From NCBI GenBank assembly GCA_045864775.1, contig BTVR01000001.1, positions 744,001-808,000 of the forward strand: 64,000 bases of DNA, in the 5' to 3' direction. Below, piece after piece: positions 1 through 8,133 of this stretch. A program made the translations under genes and the position numbers. Origin of the DNA: Macondimonas sp045864775. GTDB lineage: Bacteria; Pseudomonadota; Gammaproteobacteria; UBA5335. A model generated the notes under the pieces. The model made no database searches and had not been told where the DNA came from. It saw nothing but the letters and a program-made list of their open reading frames with translations. Numbering within the stretch: the first letter of the stretch is position 1; each line of letters starts with the position of its first letter.

Positions 1-337
1 CGCGCTGGATGAGACGCGTGAAGATGCCGTCGGTCACGACCTCGATGCGTGTCGACGGCCCGATGCGCTGTTCCAGTCGCACCCGGTAACCCACGGTTTC
101 GCCGACCGATTCCCCGCGCTCCTCGGCCATGCGCCGCGCCGCCATGACGGCTGCGAGCCGTCGCGGCTCGATCATCAGGATGCGCCGGCCGGCGAGCCAA
201 GGCGCATCAAGCAGCGCCGGCGGCACCTGCGTGGTCTTGCCGGCGCCGGGCGCGGCTTGGAGCACCAGCGCGCCGCATGCCGCCAGCGCGCGGTCGATCT
301 CCGGCAACAGGGGAACGATGGGCAGGGGGGATGTCAC
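1..337 (-). CDS. hrpB: ATP-dependent RNA helicase HrpB, N-terminal part (cut by window edge)
   Basis: The reverse strand encodes about 112 residues that run off the left edge. The protein opens with the HrpB-like stretch SPLPIVPLLPEI, then the Walker A motif APGAGKTTQVP (residues ~25-35), the conserved block ILMIEPRRLAA and the motif VGYRVRLEQRIGPSTRIE. This order is that of the DEAH-box helicase HrpB. Translation is placed at a GTG (337-335) because GAGG lies 5 bases upstream and no ATG lies in frame close by. It is divergent from the LPS cluster that follows. HrpA-type helicases share the motifs, but the short N-terminus before Walker A favours HrpB. Confidence 0.85.
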   Translation of the reverse strand, partial: MTSPLPIVPLLPEIDRALAACGALVLQAAPGAGKTTQVPPALLDAPWLAGRRILMIEPRRLAAVMAARRMAEERGESVGETVGYRVRLEQRIGPSTRIEVVTDGIFTRLIQR

Positions 338-441
338 GACAACCTCGTCATGGGCCCATTTTACCCTGTGGCGATGACGGAACCGGGCGGGGAATGGTGG
401 TATCTTTTCGCGTCTGAAAATCCGGTACCGCCCGAGGGGCA

Positions 442-1758
442 ATGACGTCGACCGATCCTCGCCTCTGGTTTCCCGGCAGCAGTCGTCGCGCCGCAAACCC
501 GTTCCTCGAGAAGGCAGGACTGGCCGGGCTGGCGCTCTATGCCGCCATGCTCACGATCCACAAGGACCTGTGCTATGCCGGCGAATGGCTGATGCTGCTG
601 GCCTTGGCCGGGAGCTGGTCGATCGCGCGGGACCGGCTCGTCAAGGATGCCGTCTTCCGGCTGGGGCTGGTGTGGACGGCCTACCTGGCCGTGTCCTGCC
701 TGGTGGGGGCGACCTGGGTCGCAGGATCGCTTGGCGATCAGGTGCTGGCGGCGCGCCGCTGGATGAAGCTGGGTTTCATCGTGCTCGTGGCCTGGTGGCT
801 CGGCGGCGACTGGCGCGCCATTCGGCGACTCTACGCCATCCTGTTCATTGCCTTTGCGCTCGCCATGGTCCCCTATTTTCTCTATCCGCTCTATTGGGAA
901 AAGGGCCTGGCAGGCGGCCGGTTGCGCTTCGGCATGAATCCGCAGCGCAGCGCACTGTTCTTCGCCACGGCGCTGCTCGGCCTGCTCTTTCTGGCGCGAG
1001 ACGTCTGGGGACATCGCCGCGCCCCCCGATTCCTGCTGCGCCTCGGGCTCTGGGTGCTGGCCGTGCTGCTGATGACCATGGGGCTGCTCTTCACCCAGAC
1101 CCGCGGTGTCTGGCTGGGCATCGTCATCGGGCTCGGCGCATCGGTGCCGGTGTTGCTGGGCGCGCGCAGCGGTCGCCACTGGACCTTGGCCGGCGGCGCA
1201 TTGGGGTTGGGTCTCGTGGTGCTGGTCGGCGCCGCGCAGTGGGGCCACATTGCCGGACGCTTTGGTCAGGAAGCCGCCGTGTTTCAGGCGATCGAGGCCG
1301 GTCAGTGGCAATCGATCCCCAACACCTCCCTGGGCCGGCGCATCCATCTCTGGCACTGGGGCTGGGCGCACTGGCAGGAAAGCCCCTGGCTCGGCATCGG
1401 CATCAACAGCATCCATCCGCTGGCCATGTCCGGGGACTTGCCGCAGCAACTCGGCGGGTTCGAGGTACCCCATCTGCACAACAGCTGGCTGGAACTGCTG
1501 GTCGCCACCGGCCTGATCGGCGTGGCGCTGTTCATCGCCTTTGCGTGGCTCGCAGCTCGCGGCGGCCTGTGGGCCTATCGGCAGGGCCATTTGCCGGGCA
1601 GGTTCCTGCTCATGCAGTGGTCCGTGCTGGTGATGTTCCTGGTGGCCAACTTCAGCGAGGCGCATCTCACCAAATGGATCTTCTGGCCGTACCTGGCGCT
1701 GTTCTGGGGGAGCCTGTATTCGCCGGCCTTCTGGTTCCGGCCGCAGGGGCGCGCATGA
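442..1758 (+). CDS. O-antigen ligase / polymerase-like membrane protein (Wzy_C, WaaL type)
   Basis: A 438-residue inner-membrane protein with about ten to twelve hydrophobic segments. Between residues ~210 and 225 it carries TQTRGVWLGI, the arginine-containing motif typical of the Wzy_C / O-antigen ligase family, followed by a large periplasmic loop (~residues 250-355) containing W-rich and H-rich stretches such as HLWHWGWAHW and HLHNSWLE, where WaaL ligases keep their essential histidine. WaaL joins undecaprenyl-linked O-antigen to lipid A-core in the periplasm. It heads a run of glycosyltransferase and core-kinase genes, and its stop overlaps the next start (ATGA at 1755), supporting ligase over Wzy polymerase. 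The two cannot be separated by sequence alone. Confidence 0.8.
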   Translation: MTSTDPRLWFPGSSRRAANPFLEKAGLAGLALYAAMLTIHKDLCYAGEWLMLLALAGSWSIARDRLVKDAVFRLGLVWTAYLAVSCLVGATWVAGSLGDQVLAARRWMKLGFIVLVAWWLGGDWRAIRRLYAILFIAFALAMVPYFLYPLYWEKGLAGGRLRFGMNPQRSALFFATALLGLLFLARDVWGHRRAPRFLLRLGLWVLAVLLMTMGLLFTQTRGVWLGIVIGLGASVPVLLGARSGRHWTLAGGALGLGLVVLVGAAQWGHIAGRFGQEAAVFQAIEAGQWQSIPNTSLGRRIHLWHWGWAHWQESPWLGIGINSIHPLAMSGDLPQQLGGFEVPHLHNSWLELLVATGLIGVALFIAFAWLAARGGLWAYRQGHLPGRFLLMQWSVLVMFLVANFSEAHLTKWIFWPYLALFWGSLYSPAFWFRPQGRA

Positions 1759-2678
1759 CGGCGTCCGATCCCGCCACCGTCACGATCGCCGTGCCCGCGT
1801 ATCAGGCCGAGGGCTTCCTCGCGCGCGCCCTTGATTCGGTGCTGGCGCAGAGCGATCCGGACTGGACGCTGGTGGTGGTCGATGACGGTTCCACCGACGG
1901 GACGCTGGCCTTGGCGCGCGCGTATGCCGCCCGGGACCCGGCGCGCATCCATGTGCTGACCCAGGCCAATGCCGGTCCGGGCGCCGCGCGCAACCGCGCC
2001 ATGGCGGCAGCGACGGGCGAGTATGTGCTCTTCCTGGATGCCGACGATGCGCTGATGCCCGAGGCACTGGCCATTCTGCGGGCCGACCTGCGCGCCCGCG
2101 GGCCCGCCGATCTCCTGTTCGGCGGCCACGCGGCGATCCGGCTGGACGGCCGTCGCAAGGTCCACCGGCCGGACGCCGCATGGGGCACCCAGCAGGCCGA
2201 TTTCCGGCGCTATTTGCGCGGCCAGGGCGTGGGTCCCAGCCACGGCGCCGTCCTCATGCGCCGGGCGCTTGCGCTCCGGCTGGGCTATCCCGAATCCATC
2301 CGCAACAACGAGGATGTGGTGCTGTTCGCCCAGATGCTGGCCTTGGGGCGCACACGCGCCCTGCCCGACGTGCTGGCCGTCAAGTATCGCCGAGCGTCGA
2401 GCCTGCGCCACGACGTCGAGGCCCTGCGCGTGGCCAGCACGCGCGTGCCCGCCCTGCTGTTCGATCCGGCGCGTCTGCCGCCCGCCTTGCTTGCCGAGCG
2501 GCCCGCCTTCGAAGCCGACCGGCAACTGGCGTGTTTCCGAGCGTTCAGCCGCGCGGGGCGCGAGCGGCAAGCGCGGGCGCATTTTCGCGCCGCCCTGCGC
2601 CTGGCGCCGTCTATGGCGCTGCGTCCGGGCGTGCTCTTTCGCTACCTGCGCAGCTGGGCACGAGGCTGGCGCGCATGA
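1755..2678 (+). CDS. Family 2 glycosyltransferase
   Basis: 307 residues with a GT-A fold signature: VTIAVPAYQAEGFLARAL at the N-terminus, the nucleotide-binding VVVDDGSTDGT (~residues 37-47) and the metal-binding FLDADDA (DXD, ~residues 93-99). The first ~220 residues are the catalytic domain; the C-terminus is arginine-rich and probably membrane-associated. It transfers a sugar from an activated donor, most likely to LPS core or O-antigen intermediate, judging from its place between the ligase and the core glycosyltransferases. The ATG overlaps the upstream stop as ATGA and the downstream gene starts in the same way at 2675, so the cluster is translationally coupled. Donor and linkage cannot be read from the sequence. 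Confidence 0.85.
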   Translation: MTASDPATVTIAVPAYQAEGFLARALDSVLAQSDPDWTLVVVDDGSTDGTLALARAYAARDPARIHVLTQANAGPGAARNRAMAAATGEYVLFLDADDALMPEALAILRADLRARGPADLLFGGHAAIRLDGRRKVHRPDAAWGTQQADFRRYLRGQGVGPSHGAVLMRRALALRLGYPESIRNNEDVVLFAQMLALGRTRALPDVLAVKYRRASSLRHDVEALRVASTRVPALLFDPARLPPALLAERPAFEADRQLACFRAFSRAGRERQARAHFRAALRLAPSMALRPGVLFRYLRSWARGWRA

Positions 2679-3457
2679 CCGCAACCGCCCCCCTGCCGCT
2701 GTCGGTTGCCATCATCGCCCGCGATGAGGAAGCGAATCTCCCGCGCTGCCTGGCGAGCGTGCTGGATCTGGCCGCCGAAATCGTCGTACTCGATTCCGGC
2801 TCCACCGACGCCACCGTGGCGGTTGCGCAGCGCTTCGGTGCACGGGTCGAGGTGACCGACTGGCCGGGCTTCACGGCCCAGAAAAACCGCGCCCTCGCCG
2901 CCTGCAGTCAGCCCTGGGTCCTGAGCCTGGATGCCGACGAGGCACTGTCCCCGGAACTGGCGACGGCGATCCGCGCGCTCTTCGCTCCAGGAGCACCGCC
3001 GTTGCAGGGCTATCTTCTCAATCGCCGCAACCGCTATCTCGGCGCTTGGCTGCGCCATGCCTGGACGCCGGAATGGCGGCTGCGGCTGGTGGCGCGTACG
3101 CAGGCGCGCTGGGTCGGCGGCCGGGTACACGAGCAGCTCACCGTCGCAGGGCCGACCGGACGGTTGGCCGGAGATCTGTTGCACGAGTCCTACCAGCGGC
3201 TGGACGATCACCTGCATCGCACCCTGGACTACGCCCGGCTCGGCGCCGAAGATCTCATCGCTCGCGGCCAGCCCTTCCGTGCCCATAAGCTGCTGCTCTC
3301 GCCCTTGGGCCGGCTGGTGCGCAGCCTCGTCATTCAGCAGGCCTGGCGCGACGGCTGGCGCGGCATCCTGATCGCCGCCTCGTCTGCCTTGGCGGCGTTT
3401 GCGAAACAGGCCTTCGTGCTCGAGCGCCGCCTGCGCGGCCGGGACCCGTCGGCATGA
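2675..3457 (+). CDS. Family 2 glycosyltransferase, WaaE/KdtX type
   Basis: 260 residues. It opens with LSVAIIARDEEANLPRCLAS, then VVLDSGSTDAT (~residues 33-43), WPGFTAQKNRALA and LSLDADEAL (DXD), the pattern of the WaaE/KdtX subfamily that adds glucose to the first heptose of the LPS inner core in enterobacteria. The family is normally about 250-260 residues, so the protein is full length. It overlaps both neighbours by four bases. The C-terminal third (YLGAWLRHAWTPEWRLRL) also matches this subfamily. The exact acceptor here is inferred only from family and context. Confidence 0.85.
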   Translation: MTATAPLPLSVAIIARDEEANLPRCLASVLDLAAEIVVLDSGSTDATVAVAQRFGARVEVTDWPGFTAQKNRALAACSQPWVLSLDADEALSPELATAIRALFAPGAPPLQGYLLNRRNRYLGAWLRHAWTPEWRLRLVARTQARWVGGRVHEQLTVAGPTGRLAGDLLHESYQRLDDHLHRTLDYARLGAEDLIARGQPFRAHKLLLSPLGRLVRSLVIQQAWRDGWRGILIAASSALAAFAKQAFVLERRLRGRDPSA

Positions 3458-4608
3458 CCGCGCCGCTGCACGTCGCGTTCGTCCATCCCGCCTACCGGCC
3501 GGACGGCGGCGCCGAGCGCATCCTGGCGCGCATGCTCGCGGCCCTGGGTGAACACGCCGTACGCCTCACCGTGGTCACGCGCCGCTGGGATGGAGCCGGC
3601 GCGGATCCCGACATCACGGTGGTGCGCTGCGATCCGTTTCACGTGGGGCGGCTGTGGCGCGAGATCAGCTTTGCGCGTGCCGCCTGCCGGGCGCTGGCGC
3701 CGCTCGAGGCCGATCTCATCCAGTCTCAGACACGCATCCCCTGCTGTCACCTTTATCGCGCCGGCGGCGGCGTGCACCGGGTCTGGCTGCGCGAACGCAA
3801 TCGGGCACGCGGCTGGCGCGGCGCGCTCGGTCAATCGCTGAGCCTGTACCACCGCCACAAGCTGGCCGAGGAAGCACGCCTCTATGCCAGCCCCATGCTG
3901 CGGGCAGTGATCTGCAACTCGCGCATGGTCGCACGGGAGATCCGCGAAGAATACGGTGTCGACCCCGCACGGCTGCGGGTGATCTACAACGGCGTCGACA
4001 GCGACCACTTCCGTCCCGGCGCGCAGCGGGCGGAGAGCCTGCAGGTCCGCGCGCGGCTGGGCATTCATCCTGAGGCGCCCGTGTTTCTGTTCGTTGGCTC
4101 GGGCTTCGAGCGCAAGAATCTGGCCGGGGCCATACGCGCGCTGGCCCAGGTCAGCCGGCCCGATGTCCAGCTCATCGCCGTGGGTCAGGACAAGCAGGCC
4201 GGCCGCTACCGCGCCCTCGCCCGGCGGCTGGGCGTGGGCCGCCAGGTGCATCTGGTGGGGCCGCAGAACGACGTGCGCCCTTGGTATGGCGCCGCCGACG
4301 CCCTGGTTCTGCCGACGCTGTACGATCCTTTCGCCAACGTGGTGCTCGAGGCCATGGCCAGCGCGCTGCCCGTGATCACGAGCCTGAAGTGCGGCGCGGT
4401 CGATCTGATCGAAAGCGGCCGCAACGGCCTGCTCTGCGACGCACTCGACATCGCGGCCCTCGCCGCCCACATGGAGCGCCTGTACGATCGGCGCGCACGT
4501 GAGCGGATCGGCCATGCGGGGCGCGAAACCGTTCTGCCGCTGACCCTGGACCGCATGGCCGGGGCGCTCATGGCGCTCTATCGCGAGCTGTTGATCGATG
4601 CACCTTGA
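3454..4608 (+). CDS. Family 4 glycosyltransferase, WaaG-like LPS core glucosyltransferase
   Basis: 384 residues with the GT-B layout of WaaG. The N-terminal domain starts HVAFVHPAYRPDGGAERIL (donor loop GGAE); the linker region has ICNSRMVAREI and VIYNGVDSDHF (~residues 150-187); the C-terminal domain has FVGSGFERKN and the retaining-GT4 signature YDPFANVVLEAM (~residues 290-300), where the first acidic residue of the usual EX7E is aspartate. WaaG adds the first glucose of the outer core to heptose. The start overlaps the upstream stop (ATGA), and the gene overlaps the following kinase gene by 11 bases, consistent with one operon. Confidence 0.85.
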   Translation: MTAPLHVAFVHPAYRPDGGAERILARMLAALGEHAVRLTVVTRRWDGAGADPDITVVRCDPFHVGRLWREISFARAACRALAPLEADLIQSQTRIPCCHLYRAGGGVHRVWLRERNRARGWRGALGQSLSLYHRHKLAEEARLYASPMLRAVICNSRMVAREIREEYGVDPARLRVIYNGVDSDHFRPGAQRAESLQVRARLGIHPEAPVFLFVGSGFERKNLAGAIRALAQVSRPDVQLIAVGQDKQAGRYRALARRLGVGRQVHLVGPQNDVRPWYGAADALVLPTLYDPFANVVLEAMASALPVITSLKCGAVDLIESGRNGLLCDALDIAALAAHMERLYDRRARERIGHAGRETVLPLTLDRMAGALMALYRELLIDAP

Positions 4609-5317
4609 ACGGCGCACGCTCCCCGAGGGCGCCATCGCCTGGATCGATCCGGACTGGCCCGATCGCCGAGGCTTGCTCGAGCTGATCGCCCGGCGCGAGG
4701 ATGGCCCGCGCCAACCCGGGGCCGTGATCCACAAGGACGACCCGGCCAGTTGGGTCGCCACCGTACCCCTGGCCACCGGTCCCTATCTGGTCAAACACTA
4801 CCGCATGCAGCCGTTCCGGCGCGAACTCGGTCGCGCGCTGCGCCGTCCCAAGGCACTGCACAGCTACGAGATGGCGCGGGCCGTCGCCGCCCTGGGGATC
4901 AACACCTTCCGTCCGGCCGCAGTCATCACCGAGCCGTTCTGCGGCGTCCTGCGCCGCGGCGCCTTCCTCATCACCGAAGCGCTGTCCGGCGTGACCGCCC
5001 GGCAGTTCTTCGCCGATCCGGCCAGCGGTCCCGCCGCACGCCGCGCCGTGGCCGGCGAGATGGTCGACATCCTCCGGCGCCTGCATGCCGCGGGCTTCGT
5101 CCACGGCGATGCCAAGGACAACAATTTCCTCATCGACGGCGCGCGGATCTATCTCGTCGACTTCGACGAAACAGCGCGTCCCCTCTCCCGTCGCGCGTCC
5201 TTGGAGCGCAAGGACTGGCGTCAGTTGATGCACAATTGGCGCGCCGATCCCGCGACTGCAGCGCTGTTCCAATCGATGCTCGCGCCCTCGGAAGTCAGCG
5301 GGCCGGCTTCCCCCTGA
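4598..5317 (+). CDS. LPS core heptose/Kdo kinase, WaaP/RfaY-type
   Basis: 239 residues with the minimal protein-kinase-like fold of the Kdo/WaaP family. An ATP-anchoring lysine lies in LVKHYR (K66), the catalytic loop is HGDAKDNNF (H169, D171, N175/N176) and the metal-binding motif is LVDFDE (D188-D190). Such enzymes phosphorylate inner-core heptose or Kdo in the cytoplasm, which stabilises the outer membrane through divalent cations. All key residues are present, so it is probably active. The overlap with the GT4 gene supports a role in core assembly. Heptose versus Kdo specificity cannot be told. Confidence 0.82.
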   Translation: MHLERRTLPEGAIAWIDPDWPDRRGLLELIARREDGPRQPGAVIHKDDPASWVATVPLATGPYLVKHYRMQPFRRELGRALRRPKALHSYEMARAVAALGINTFRPAAVITEPFCGVLRRGAFLITEALSGVTARQFFADPASGPAARRAVAGEMVDILRRLHAAGFVHGDAKDNNFLIDGARIYLVDFDETARPLSRRASLERKDWRQLMHNWRADPATAALFQSMLAPSEVSGPASP

Positions 5318-5333
5318 GCTGCCGCTTCCTTTA

Positions 5334-5354
5334 TTCTTAAGAAAACATTAAGAA
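5334..5354. repeat. Inverted repeat in the gap between the two kinase genes
   Basis: Seven-base arms TTCTTAA (5334-5340) and TTAAGAA (5348-5354) with a seven-base spacer, in the only AT-rich patch of this region, 46 bases before the second kinase-like gene. It could be an operator or part of a promoter for that gene; no T-tract follows that would mark a terminator. Confidence 0.35.
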
Positions 5355-5399
5355 CGCGGACACGCCGGAACGATTCGGGCGTCCACGGGGAGTTGGCCG

Positions 5400-6323
5400 A
5401 TGCGAATCAATCCCGCACTCAGCAATGCGGCGCCGCTGACATCCGACGAGGAGGCGCACGCAGCCGAATCCCAAACCTTCTACCATCTGGCCGTCCTTGA
5501 GTCCCTGCAGTTGCTGCTGGAATCGGGTCAGGCGCCCGGCTGGCGGCGCGTGCGCAGCTCCAAGTCCGCCCTGGTCGCGCAAACCACATTGCCCCCACAT
5601 GCCTTCGCCAAGATCTTTTTCGCGAGACGCTGGTACGAAGGCATCAAGACCCTGTTCCGTGGTGACCGGGCGTATCGCAGCGATCATCGGACACAGGCGC
5701 TGCGGGCCGCCGGTTTTTCAGCGCCCGCCGTGGTGCTTCGCGGCAGCGTCCGCGGTCTGCCGTTTCTGATCACCGCAGCCGCGCCCGGCGAGTCTTTGGC
5801 GGTCTATCTGGATCGGGCGTTGCATGCGGACGGGCACGCAACAGAGGCGTTGCGTCTGCGGCGCGAGGTCGTGCGCGCCCTGGGCCGGGAAATCGGGCGC
5901 CTGCATCAAGCCGGTTTCTTTCACACGGAATTGCGCACCAGCAACCTGCAGGTGGATATGCAGCTGGCCGCCGGCTATCGGTTCTGGTTTCTCGACAACG
6001 AGGGGACGCGTCGCTTCAAGAAGTTACCTTGGCGTCGACGCGTCAAGAATCTGGCGCAGCTGAACATGGACCATGCCCACCTCGGGCGCACCGACCGGAT
6101 GCGTTTCCTGGTCGCCTACCTCGAAGCCACGGGGTTGCGGACGCATCGCCAAGGTCTGGTCCGGCAAATCATCCTGCGCACGCGACGGCGCTTGCAGGAA
6201 AACGCCCTGTCGTCGGCCGGGGCGTGGCCGAAGCGCGTCGCCCCGGCCGCCGTACCCTGCCCACAGGCCGAACACCGCTCAACCGAGGCGCTGCAGCCGA
6301 TCCAGTCCGTCCAGCGGCGGTAG
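5400..6323 (+). CDS. Divergent WaaP/InaA-family kinase-like protein with altered catalytic motifs
   Basis: 307 residues. It resembles the lipopolysaccharide-kinase (Kdo/WaaP, InaA) family: a possible ATP lysine in HAFAKIFF (K71), then LITAAAPGESL and a catalytic-loop equivalent FFHTELRTSNLQ (residues 173-184) followed by WFLDNEG (residues 196-202). The usual catalytic aspartate of HxD is glutamate here (HTE, E177), while the asparagine of the loop (N182) and the metal aspartate (D199, in LDNE rather than DFD/DFG) are kept. It follows the true WaaP-like kinase after an 82-base gap with its own inverted repeat. Activity may be altered or lost. The last 45 bases overlap the convergent phosphatase gene. 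Confidence 0.7.
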   Translation: MRINPALSNAAPLTSDEEAHAAESQTFYHLAVLESLQLLLESGQAPGWRRVRSSKSALVAQTTLPPHAFAKIFFARRWYEGIKTLFRGDRAYRSDHRTQALRAAGFSAPAVVLRGSVRGLPFLITAAAPGESLAVYLDRALHADGHATEALRLRREVVRALGREIGRLHQAGFFHTELRTSNLQVDMQLAAGYRFWFLDNEGTRRFKKLPWRRRVKNLAQLNMDHAHLGRTDRMRFLVAYLEATGLRTHRQGLVRQIILRTRRRLQENALSSAGAWPKRVAPAAVPCPQAEHRSTEALQPIQSVQRR

Positions 6324-8042
6324 TTCCCGCAAGCGCGGACTGCCGGCTTCGGCGCGCACCCGCCGGAAGACGCGCTCCCGCACCAGACCGTCGGGCTGGT
6401 TCTTGTCGACCACATAGGCCGTCCAGTCCGCAAAGGCATCGGTGAAGGTCATCACCGAGTAGCCATGGCTACCGAGATCGGCGAAACGGATGTGTGGATT
6501 GAGCGCGCCGATGAGCTGGTTGCCGATGGGAATGTCGAGCTTGGGATTGCGCGGGTCGCGCTTGAGCGCGGCATTGATCGCATCAAGGCCGCCGGCCGAG
6601 GTGACCGAGGTGGTCATGAACTCCGCGCCGATCACGTTGCGGGGATCCTCGTTGGTCGCCTGACCATAGTCGACCTTGAGGTGGGCCACGATGTGGGAGT
6701 GGAAATCCCCGCTCAGGACCACCAGGTTCGGCCGGCCAGCATCACGCATGGCCTCGGCCAGATACCGCCGCTCGGCCTGATAGCCGTCCCAGGCATCGAG
6801 GTTGAGCGGGATGCGCCGATCGGTGCGCCCCACGCTGAGCTCGGCCATCAGCGTCTGGTTGCCCCAGACCCGCCAGCGCGCGCTCGACGCCAGCGTGCCC
6901 GCCGTGAGCCAGTCCCGCTGAGCGGTCCCCAGCATGGTCTGATCGGCCGCCGTGTAGTCGCGGCAACCGATCGGCACATAGCGCTCGCGCACGTCGCCCT
7001 CGCCGCAGGCGTGCGGCGAGCGATAGCTGCGCCCGTCGAGCATGAACAGGTCGACCAGCGTCCCCAGCGTGAAGCGCCGGTAGATGCGATAGAAATCGTG
7101 CGGGTGCGTGGCACTTGGGTTGACGCTGACGCGGGCCGGCAGGTACTCCAGCCACGCCTTGCGCGCGTCCATGGCCAGCTTGCGCAACAGCGCCGGATCG
7201 TTGCCGTAGGACGGGTCGATCGTGTACGGATGATCCGGCGCGCCCAGGGTATCTCGGGCGGCGTCCCAGTAGCAGTCGTTGGCCGTTTCGTGATCGTCCC
7301 AGACCGCGATGAAGGTGTGGTTTTCCATGCAGCGCTGCAGGTTCGGATCGCTGCGGTAGGTCCGATACAGATGGCGGTAGTCGGCCAGATCGAGCGCGAC
7401 GATGCCGTTGCTGGGCAAGAGAAAGGTCCGGTCGGCAAACGGCAGGGACTGGAAACGTGGATCGCCGGCGGTTTCGTAGATGAAATCACCCACGTGCACC
7501 ACAAAATCGACATCGTCCCGCGCCGCGAGTCGACCCAGCGCGGTGTAATAGCCGTTGGTATAGTCCTGGCAGGTAACCAGCGCGAGCTTCAGTCGATCGG
7601 GCGTCGCGCCGGTCGCCGGTGCGGTCCGGCAGCGGCCCGTGGGACTGACCGCATTGCCGTAGAGAAAGCGGTAGTAGTAACGTCGGTCGCTCGCGAGCTG
7701 CCCGTCGAGATCGAGTCGGACGGTATGGTCGTCGGCCGGACCCAGGCGGTCGGCGGCGACGGCCCCCTCCATGACGATGCGCCGGAAGAAGCGATCGTCG
7801 GCGACCTGGAAGCGCAGCGGCTCGGTGGGCTGGTAAAAGGCGGGGTCGATACGCGTCCACAGAATGACGCCACTCGGCGAGGGATCGCCGGAGGCGACTG
7901 AAAGGGAGAAGACCTGGCGGTTGGGTGCTTCGCGGCTCGGCTGGGACGGCCCGGTCGCCGCGTCAAGGCGGCGATGAAAGCCGATGGTATAGGGCGCAAC
8001 CAGCCCCAAGCCGAGCAAACCGAGTGCCTGTCGACGGTTCAT
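6279..8042 (-). CDS. PhoD-family alkaline phosphatase / phosphodiesterase, Tat-type leader
   Basis: 587 residues. The N-terminus MNRRQALGLLGLGLVAPY has twin arginines followed by a hydrophobic stretch, as in Tat-exported proteins, so the enzyme likely works in the periplasm. Then come the PhoD N-terminal domain (FSLSVASGDPSPSGVILWTR), the metallophosphatase part with VVHVGDFIYE, AVWDDHE and a late VVLSGDFHSH, which supply the metal ligands. PhoD enzymes hydrolyse phosphomonoesters and diesters and use Ca/Fe. The start at 8042 is preferred over an upstream ATG at 8084 because GGGGGAGG lies a few bases before it and the leader then begins properly. The C-terminal end is convergent with, and overlaps, the kinase-like gene. 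Confidence 0.88.
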   Translation of the reverse strand: MNRRQALGLLGLGLVAPYTIGFHRRLDAATGPSQPSREAPNRQVFSLSVASGDPSPSGVILWTRIDPAFYQPTEPLRFQVADDRFFRRIVMEGAVAADRLGPADDHTVRLDLDGQLASDRRYYYRFLYGNAVSPTGRCRTAPATGATPDRLKLALVTCQDYTNGYYTALGRLAARDDVDFVVHVGDFIYETAGDPRFQSLPFADRTFLLPSNGIVALDLADYRHLYRTYRSDPNLQRCMENHTFIAVWDDHETANDCYWDAARDTLGAPDHPYTIDPSYGNDPALLRKLAMDARKAWLEYLPARVSVNPSATHPHDFYRIYRRFTLGTLVDLFMLDGRSYRSPHACGEGDVRERYVPIGCRDYTAADQTMLGTAQRDWLTAGTLASSARWRVWGNQTLMAELSVGRTDRRIPLNLDAWDGYQAERRYLAEAMRDAGRPNLVVLSGDFHSHIVAHLKVDYGQATNEDPRNVIGAEFMTTSVTSAGGLDAINAALKRDPRNPKLDIPIGNQLIGALNPHIRFADLGSHGYSVMTFTDAFADWTAYVVDKNQPDGLVRERVFRRVRAEAGSPRLRELPPLDGLDRLQRLG

Positions 8043-8133
8043 CGTCCTGCCTCCCCCGAGGATTGAATTGTCTGTCGTCATCATGCTCTAAGCGGAACCG
8101 TTATCACTTTAGCCCACGGGACGGGCATGACCG

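Noticed and set aside
361..1665. 434-codon frame antisense to the O-antigen ligase gene
   Set aside because: Gln/His/Pro-rich translation typical of a shadow frame; the forward frame has regular membrane helices and a family motif.
6465..7901. 478-codon forward frame across the phosphatase gene
   Set aside because: Composition is Ile/Val/Gly/Asp-rich without motifs and lies antisense to a PhoD enzyme with all metal-binding motifs.
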